Source of the DNA: JAJPJX01 sp964568355
GTDB lineage: Bacteria > Acidobacteriota > Terriglobia > Bryobacterales > Bryobacteraceae
Reading direction: 5' to 3'
Assembly: GCA_964568355.1 (NCBI GenBank)
Contig: CAZMRK010000363.1
Span: forward strand, 1-17,206
DNA length: 17,206 nt
Shown: in pieces, positions 13,363 to 17,206 of the stretch
Numbering within the stretch: position 1 is the first letter of the stretch
Layout: each line of letters begins with the position of its first letter
Translations under genes and position numbers: made by a program
Notes under the pieces: model-generated
Database searches by the model: none
Told to the model about the DNA's origin: nothing
What the model saw: only the letters and a program-made list of their open reading frames with translations

Positions 13363-15717
13363 ATGGAGCTTTGGATTCCCATGCGACTTGCAACCGCCCT
13401 TTTCTCGTTCCTCATTCTCGCCGGCGCGGCTCCGGCCCAAAAACCGGATTATGTGAAGTGGTCGCTGCGGGTAGATCCCAGCCAGGCGGCACCCGGGTCC
13501 AAAGTCCTAGCTCACCTGGAAGGCCAGATCGAGCCCGGCTGGCATCTCTATTCGATGACCACCGCGGCAGCCAACCCGACGACCATCAAGGTCACCCCGT
13601 CAGAGGCAATCGAGCGCTGGCGGGTCCTGCAACCCACCCCCAGACGGGCTTTCGACAACAGCTTCCAGCAGGAAACCGAGACATTCGAGAACCGGGTGGA
13701 TTTCCTGATCGAACTCGAATTGAAGAAGGACGCCGCGGCAGGGCCGGCCGTAATCGCCGCGGAAGTGCGCTACCAGACCTGTAACGACCGGCTCTGCATT
13801 CCTCCCATACGGCGGAACGCCCAAGCCACGCTATCCGTGGATCCTGGCGCGAAGAGCGCCACGGTTGCCATTCCGGCTGGCTATAGCGAGTTCACGGGAG
13901 TACGCCCCGCACAGGCCGCCACGGGCGGCGCTCCAGCGACGGCAGATTCGCAGGGATTTCTGGGCTTTCTGGTGGTGGCGTTCGGCTTCGGGCTGGCAGC
14001 GATTTTCACGCCCTGCGTCTTCCCGATGATCCCCATCACGATGTCCTACTTTCTCAACCGGCAGGCCGGCTCGAAGCGGGACAGCGTATTCCAGGCAACT
14101 GTCTTCTGCCTGGGCATCATCGTTCTCTTTTCCGGAATGGGACTGATGGCGACCGCGGTGCTGGGACCGTTCGGAGTGGTGCAACTGGGATCGAGCCCCT
14201 GGATCAATGGATTCATCGCCCTGATCTTTCTCGCCTTCGGCCTGAGCCTGCTCGGCGCGTTCGAGATCACCATCCCATCCGCCCTGCTGACGAAACTGGA
14301 CCGGGCCTCGCAAAAGGGCGGGACGCTCGGAACGCTGCTGATGGGGCTGACGTTCTCGCTGGCCTCGTTCGCCTGCGTGGGTCCGTTCGTAGGCACTCTG
14401 CTGGCGGCTTCGGTACAAAGCGGCGGGATCCGGCCGCTGCTGGGGATGGTCAGCTTTTCCACCGGTCTGGCCCTGCCCTTCTTTTTGCTGGCCCTGTTCC
14501 CCTCCTATCTGAAGCGCATGCCCAAAAGCGGCGGGTGGCTGGCGCGCGTGAAGGTCGTAATGGGCTTTGTCATCCTGGCGGTGATGTTCAAGTATCTGGC
14601 CAGCGTGGACCAGGCGCTGCAACTGGAACTCCTCACGCGGGAGCGCTTTCTGGCGGCGTGGATCGTACTGACCGCTATGGCCGGCCTGTATCTGCTGGGA
14701 TTCGTGCGGCTGGAAGGCATCGGGAAAGACGAAAACATGGGCTTAGGCCGGCTGCTTTCCGGGGTCGCGTTTTTGATTTTCGCCATCAGCCTCATTCCGG
14801 GCATGTTCGGAGGAAGGTTGGGCGATCTGGACGCGTACGTGCCGCTGGCCTCGAACCCGATCTCGCCCGGCAGTGGCGCGGCGAGTTCCGAAGGCGGGCT
14901 GGTGTGGATGAAGAACCAGCTACGCGAGGCCCTGGCCAGAGCGCGCGCCGAAGGCAAACTGGTCTTCGTGAACTTCACCGGGTACGCCTGCTCCAATTGC
15001 CACTGGATGAAGGCCAATATGTTTACCCGGCCTGAGATCGCGGGGGTCATGAAGAATTACGTGCTGGTGGAGCTCTATACCGACGGCACCGATGAAGAGT
15101 CGCGCCTGAACCAGGAACTGGAGCAATCCAAGTTCAACACCATCGCGATCCCCTACTACGCGATTCTGGATCCGGATGAAAATGTGGTGGCGACGTTCCC
15201 GAGCCGCACCACCGATCCAAAGGAGTATCTGGCCTTCCTGCAAAAAGGCATGGAAGCGAGGCCCATCGCCGCCACAACGGCAGCGGCACCGGTGCGGGAC
15301 GTGAAGCGCCCCGAGAGTGCTCCGCTGGGCGGCCTGGCGTCGCTCGAAGGCGGAGCTTTCGACACCAGCGGGCTCAACGGCAAGGTCGTGGTGGTGAACT
15401 TCTGGGCTACCTGGTGTGTGCCTTGCATCCAGGAGATTCCCAGCTTCAATCGGATCCATCAAGAACTGGCCGATAAGGGCGTGGTGGTGCTGGGGGTCTC
15501 GATGGACGAAGATGGAGCGCCGCTGGTGAAGTCGTTCCTGAAGAAACATCCGATGACGTACCAGGTGGCGCTGGGAAACGAACAGGTCGGCTCCCGCTAT
15601 CAGGTGAACCAGTTGCCGACCACGGTGGTTTTCGATCGCGACGGGAAGCCTCTCAAGCGCTTCGAGGGGTTCACTCCGGAAGAGTCGCTCCAGGCCGCCG
15701 TCAAGACCGCGCTGTAG
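13363..15717 (+). CDS. dsbD: DsbD-type thiol:disulfide interchange protein with extra C-terminal TlpA-like domain
   Basis: This is a 784-residue inner-membrane protein. Parts in order: a signal peptide (about 7-26, better started at the second ATG, 13381, which has GGAG upstream); a periplasmic DsbD-alpha-like domain (about 28-160) with C140-NDRL-C145; and a CcdA-like membrane domain (about 198-480), about eight helices, with redox cysteines in FTPC218VFPMIP and SFAC338VGPF. A gamma-like thioredoxin domain (about 511-630) has C543-SN-C546 and cis-Pro 597. A second, TlpA/ResA-like thioredoxin domain (about 655-784) has WATWC685-VP-C688 and LPTTVVFD. Standard DsbD ends after the gamma domain, so the last domain is additional. 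The protein should carry electrons from cytoplasmic thioredoxin to periplasmic proteins, for example for c-type cytochrome maturation. No ccm gene is nearby. Its stop codon abuts that of the convergent gene. Confidence 0.9.
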   Translation: MELWIPMRLATALFSFLILAGAAPAQKPDYVKWSLRVDPSQAAPGSKVLAHLEGQIEPGWHLYSMTTAAANPTTIKVTPSEAIERWRVLQPTPRRAFDNSFQQETETFENRVDFLIELELKKDAAAGPAVIAAEVRYQTCNDRLCIPPIRRNAQATLSVDPGAKSATVAIPAGYSEFTGVRPAQAATGGAPATADSQGFLGFLVVAFGFGLAAIFTPCVFPMIPITMSYFLNRQAGSKRDSVFQATVFCLGIIVLFSGMGLMATAVLGPFGVVQLGSSPWINGFIALIFLAFGLSLLGAFEITIPSALLTKLDRASQKGGTLGTLLMGLTFSLASFACVGPFVGTLLAASVQSGGIRPLLGMVSFSTGLALPFFLLALFPSYLKRMPKSGGWLARVKVVMGFVILAVMFKYLASVDQALQLELLTRERFLAAWIVLTAMAGLYLLGFVRLEGIGKDENMGLGRLLSGVAFLIFAISLIPGMFGGRLGDLDAYVPLASNPISPGSGAASSEGGLVWMKNQLREALARARAEGKLVFVNFTGYACSNCHWMKANMFTRPEIAGVMKNYVLVELYTDGTDEESRLNQELEQSKFNTIAIPYYAILDPDENVVATFPSRTTDPKEYLAFLQKGMEARPIAATTAAAPVRDVKRPESAPLGGLASLEGGAFDTSGLNGKVVVVNFWATWCVPCIQEIPSFNRIHQELADKGVVVLGVSMDEDGAPLVKSFLKKHPMTYQVALGNEQVGSRYQVNQLPTTVVFDRDGKPLKRFEGFTPEESLQAAVKTAL

Positions 15718-16017
15718 CTACTCCGAAAACATTTTCTTCGTGAGATCTTCCGGCTCCGGTTTGGGGCGGTATTCGTCCCAGGCGCCAAGGCCGGCCGACA
15801 CCAGGGCCAACACGAAGACGATCACCGCGACGGTGTCCACGGGATGCCGGAACAGGATGGCAGCACCTGTGATCAGCGTGCGAACCGCCCAACCCACGGC
15901 CTTCGACTGCTTCTGCTTTCCCTGCGAGACCCGCACGACGGAGCGGCCGAGGAAATGCGCAAAGAAGATACAGAGCGCGCCCAGAATACCTCGCAGAAAT
16001 TCGATCGGGACGGGCAT
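15718..16017 (-). CDS. Small membrane protein, unknown function
   Basis: This is a 99-residue protein from ATG 16017, chosen because GAGGGAGATTGAAACC places AGGGAG 9 bases upstream. The in-frame ATG at 16083 lacks such a site and would overlap the divergent promoter. Two hydrophobic stretches are visible: IEFLRGILGALCIFFAHFLGR and TVAVIVFVLALVSAGLGAWDEY. A basic loop (QGKQKQSK) lies between them, and the tail is acidic/basic (PKPEPEDLTKKMFSE). I recognise no family. It converges on the dsbD-like gene with no spacing between stop codons, and diverges from the UlaG-like gene by about 76 bp. A functional tie to either is not shown. Confidence 0.65.
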   Translation of the reverse strand: MPVPIEFLRGILGALCIFFAHFLGRSVVRVSQGKQKQSKAVGWAVRTLITGAAILFRHPVDTVAVIVFVLALVSAGLGAWDEYRPKPEPEDLTKKMFSE

Positions 16018-16077
16018 GGTTTCAATCTCCCTCAAGTGCCGCAGGTTTGCAAGCTGCGCGCCGGTTGCGGCGGGTTG

Positions 16078-16086
16078 TGACACAAT
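16078..16086 (+). promoter_or_regulatory. Extended -10-like box next to the UlaG-like gene start
   Basis: TGA-CACAAT at 16078-16086 resembles an extended -10, although the hexamer itself matches only four of six bases. It would start transcription at about 16093-16094, exactly at one of the candidate ATG codons. No -35 is evident in the 76-bp divergent intergenic space. Confidence 0.3.
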
Positions 16087-16093
16087 GGCCGGG

Positions 16094-16879
16094 ATGAGCC
16101 TGATGCAGGAAATCCGCAGCTATGCGGTGCCGCGAAACGCGATGGCCCTCTGGTGGCTGGGCCAGAACGGATACATCTTCAAAAGCGCGGAAGGAACGCT
16201 GGTTTCCACCGATCTTTACCTGACGAACAGTTGCGCGGAGGCCTACGCGGGTTCCGGCATCAATCTGGACCGGCGTATTCCGATTCTGCTCCCTCCGGAA
16301 GAGGTCGAGGTGGATGTGTATACCTGCACGCACAACCACATGGATCACACCGATCCGGAGACCATCGAACGCCTGCGCAATAAAGACACAATGCAGTTTG
16401 TGGGGCCGCATCCGACTTGCGAAGTCTACCGCCAGAAAGGAATCGAGACGGGGCGCATCGTGCCCGCGTGGCCGGACTGCGAGATCGAATTTCGCGATGT
16501 CAAGATTCGCGGCGCATTCGCGCTTCCCACCGACGACAGCGATCTGAACCACATGGGCTTCGTGCTGCAATTCGGGAAAGGGCCAAGCGTCTACATCACC
16601 GGCGACACCGACTATTCCGAACTGCTCGCTTCCGCCGCCAGGCACTCACCCGACATCCTCATCACCTGCATCAACGGCGGGTTCAACAATCTGTCCCACT
16701 ACGAAGCGGCCTACCTGGCGGCGCAAGTGAAGCCGAAGATCGCCATACCGTGCCATTACGATATGTTTCCCGACAATTCCGTGGACCCGGGACAGTTTCG
16801 CGCGTCGCTGACGATGCGCGCTCCGGAGGTGCGCTATCAACAACTGGAGCATGGAAAGCCGTTCCTGTTCTCGCTGTAG
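16094..16879 (+). CDS. UlaG-like metallo-beta-lactamase-fold hydrolase
   Basis: This is a cytoplasmic protein of 261 residues from ATG 16094; ATG 16085 and 16103 are also possible. Numbering here is from 16085. The first strands read ALWWLGQNGYIFKS. The metal-binding motif is H83-N-H85-M-D87-H88 followed by TDPET, then ITGDTDY (D164) and IPCHYDMFPDN (H204). These belong to the MBL fold and most resemble the L-ascorbate-6-phosphate lactonase UlaG and its relatives. No ula transport or isomerase genes are present, so the natural substrate may be another lactone or phosphoester. No Shine-Dalgarno is clear, and a leaderless start at 16094 is possible. The upstream part of the open frame back to 15740 is antisense to the small membrane protein gene and is not coding. 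Confidence 0.85.
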   Translation: MSLMQEIRSYAVPRNAMALWWLGQNGYIFKSAEGTLVSTDLYLTNSCAEAYAGSGINLDRRIPILLPPEEVEVDVYTCTHNHMDHTDPETIERLRNKDTMQFVGPHPTCEVYRQKGIETGRIVPAWPDCEIEFRDVKIRGAFALPTDDSDLNHMGFVLQFGKGPSVYITGDTDYSELLASAARHSPDILITCINGGFNNLSHYEAAYLAAQVKPKIAIPCHYDMFPDNSVDPGQFRASLTMRAPEVRYQQLEHGKPFLFSL

Positions 16880-16894
16880 CGGGTTGTAGCGGGT
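16875..16894 (+). repeat. Tandem 10-bp duplication over a stop codon
   Basis: TGTAGCGGGT occurs twice in a row (16875-16884, 16885-16894). The first copy contains the TAG stop of the UlaG-like gene. A third TG begins the TGC-TAAAAT box that follows. It looks like a local slippage duplication that spaces the stop from the next promoter. Confidence 0.6.
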
Positions 16895-16903
16895 TGCTAA
16901 AAT
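16895..16903 (+). promoter_or_regulatory. Extended -10 box before the last gene
   Basis: TGC-TAAAAT (16895-16903) matches an extended -10 with five of six hexamer bases. The next potential start, TTG at 16910, begins 7 bases after its last base, where transcription itself should start. This indicates a leaderless message or one with almost no leader. Confidence 0.5.
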
Positions 16904-16909
16904 GGTGTC

Positions 16910-17206
16910 TTGTCTCGCATTGAAAAATCCCCCGCCTTGCATTGGCCGCACCTCTACGTAGCCGTGGCGCTCACCACCCTGGCCACACTTCTTCTGGAAT
17001 TGTCCCTGACCCGCATCTTCTCGGTAGTGTTCTACTACCATTTCGCTTTCCTGGCCATCTCGATCGCCTTGTTCGGATTGGGCGCCGGAGGTGTTTTCTC
17101 GTACGTAGTGAGCGGCTGGAAAGGCGGCCTTTTCCGCAAGCTCGGGCGGCTGAGCGCGATCAACAGCCTGCTGGTGGTAGCAGCGATGGCCGTGGTGCTA
17201 TTCCAG
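16910..17206 (+). CDS. Spermidine-synthase-like multi-pass membrane protein, N-terminal part
   Basis: The frame is open from TTG 16910 to the window edge (99 codons). An in-frame TAA at 16898-16900 limits the start, and TTG 16910 or TTG 16937 are the only initiators before the conserved part. The sequence reads (M)SRIEKSPALHWPHLYVAVALTT, then a first helix LATLLLELSLTRIFSVVFYYHFAFLAISIALFGLGAGGVFSYVV and, after GWKGGLFRKLGRL, a second strongly hydrophobic helix. The LLLE-LTRIFSV-(F/Y)YYHFAF-SIALFGLGAGG pattern is that of large membrane proteins annotated as spermidine synthase-like in Acidobacteriota. In these a membrane region precedes a methyltransferase-like domain. That later domain is outside the window, so the enzyme activity cannot be judged. 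Confidence 0.75.
   Translation, partial: MSRIEKSPALHWPHLYVAVALTTLATLLLELSLTRIFSVVFYYHFAFLAISIALFGLGAGGVFSYVVSGWKGGLFRKLGRLSAINSLLVVAAMAVVLFQ

Noticed and set aside
15740..16084. 115-codon extension of the UlaG-like protein
   Set aside because: It is antisense to the small membrane protein gene, and its sequence is unlike any MBL-fold N-terminus.
1..17206. CRISPR array, tRNA, rRNA, insertion sequence or prophage
   Set aside because: No regularly spaced repeats, cloverleaf-like segments, rRNA signature stretches, transposase/integrase motifs or phage genes were seen while reading both strands.

Overview
The window looks like a chromosomal segment of a GC-rich bacterium, most likely an Acidobacteriota member of the Bryobacter/Solibacter group. 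That placement is inferred. It rests on the secreted planctomycete-type cytochrome operon (DUF1549/DUF1553, PPC and WD40 proteins), on a spermidine-synthase-like membrane protein of the kind I associate with that group, and on gene-family resemblance. No rRNA gene is present to confirm it. I see no tRNA, rRNA, CRISPR array, transposase or integrase.

Left part (1-6630). The window opens with the last 59 codons of a periplasmic sugar-binding protein on the + strand. An intergenic stretch with a perfect 10-bp inverted repeat follows. Then comes a minus-strand operon, given here in transcription order from right to left. It begins with a secreted c-type cytochrome/WD40 protein (start GTG at 6598, behind a TATAAT box). 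Next are a secreted protein with two PPC-like domains, a secreted DUF1549/DUF1553 cytochrome with a Big_2-like domain, and a small HNH nuclease-like protein. Gaps are 2, 7 and 27 bp, so the genes are almost certainly co-transcribed. The three large products all carry export signals and probably work outside the cytoplasmic membrane. Their biochemical role is not established.

Middle (6631-10600). Divergently, a strong promoter drives a structured leader of about 130 nt and a secreted peptidoglycan-hydrolase-like protein. A 48-codon single-helix membrane protein lies convergent to it. A near-consensus promoter and a leader of about 160 nt then precede rpsA (six S1 domains). An IHF/HU-family gene follows, in the order seen in many bacteria, and then a HIT-family nucleotide hydrolase/phosphorylase gene.

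Right part (10601-17206). This holds a glycerol-facilitator-type aquaporin, then the conserved yceD (DUF177)-rpmF-plsX cluster linking ribosome biogenesis to phospholipid synthesis. Where fab genes often follow plsX, there is instead a large DsbD-type thiol:disulfide interchange protein carrying an additional C-terminal TlpA-like thioredoxin domain. A small two-helix membrane protein abuts it tail to tail. Divergent from that is a UlaG-like metallo-beta-lactamase-fold hydrolase. The window ends inside the N-terminus of a multi-pass membrane protein. Several genes here have a -10-like box 6-10 nt from the start codon and no clear Shine-Dalgarno, which suggests very short or absent leaders.
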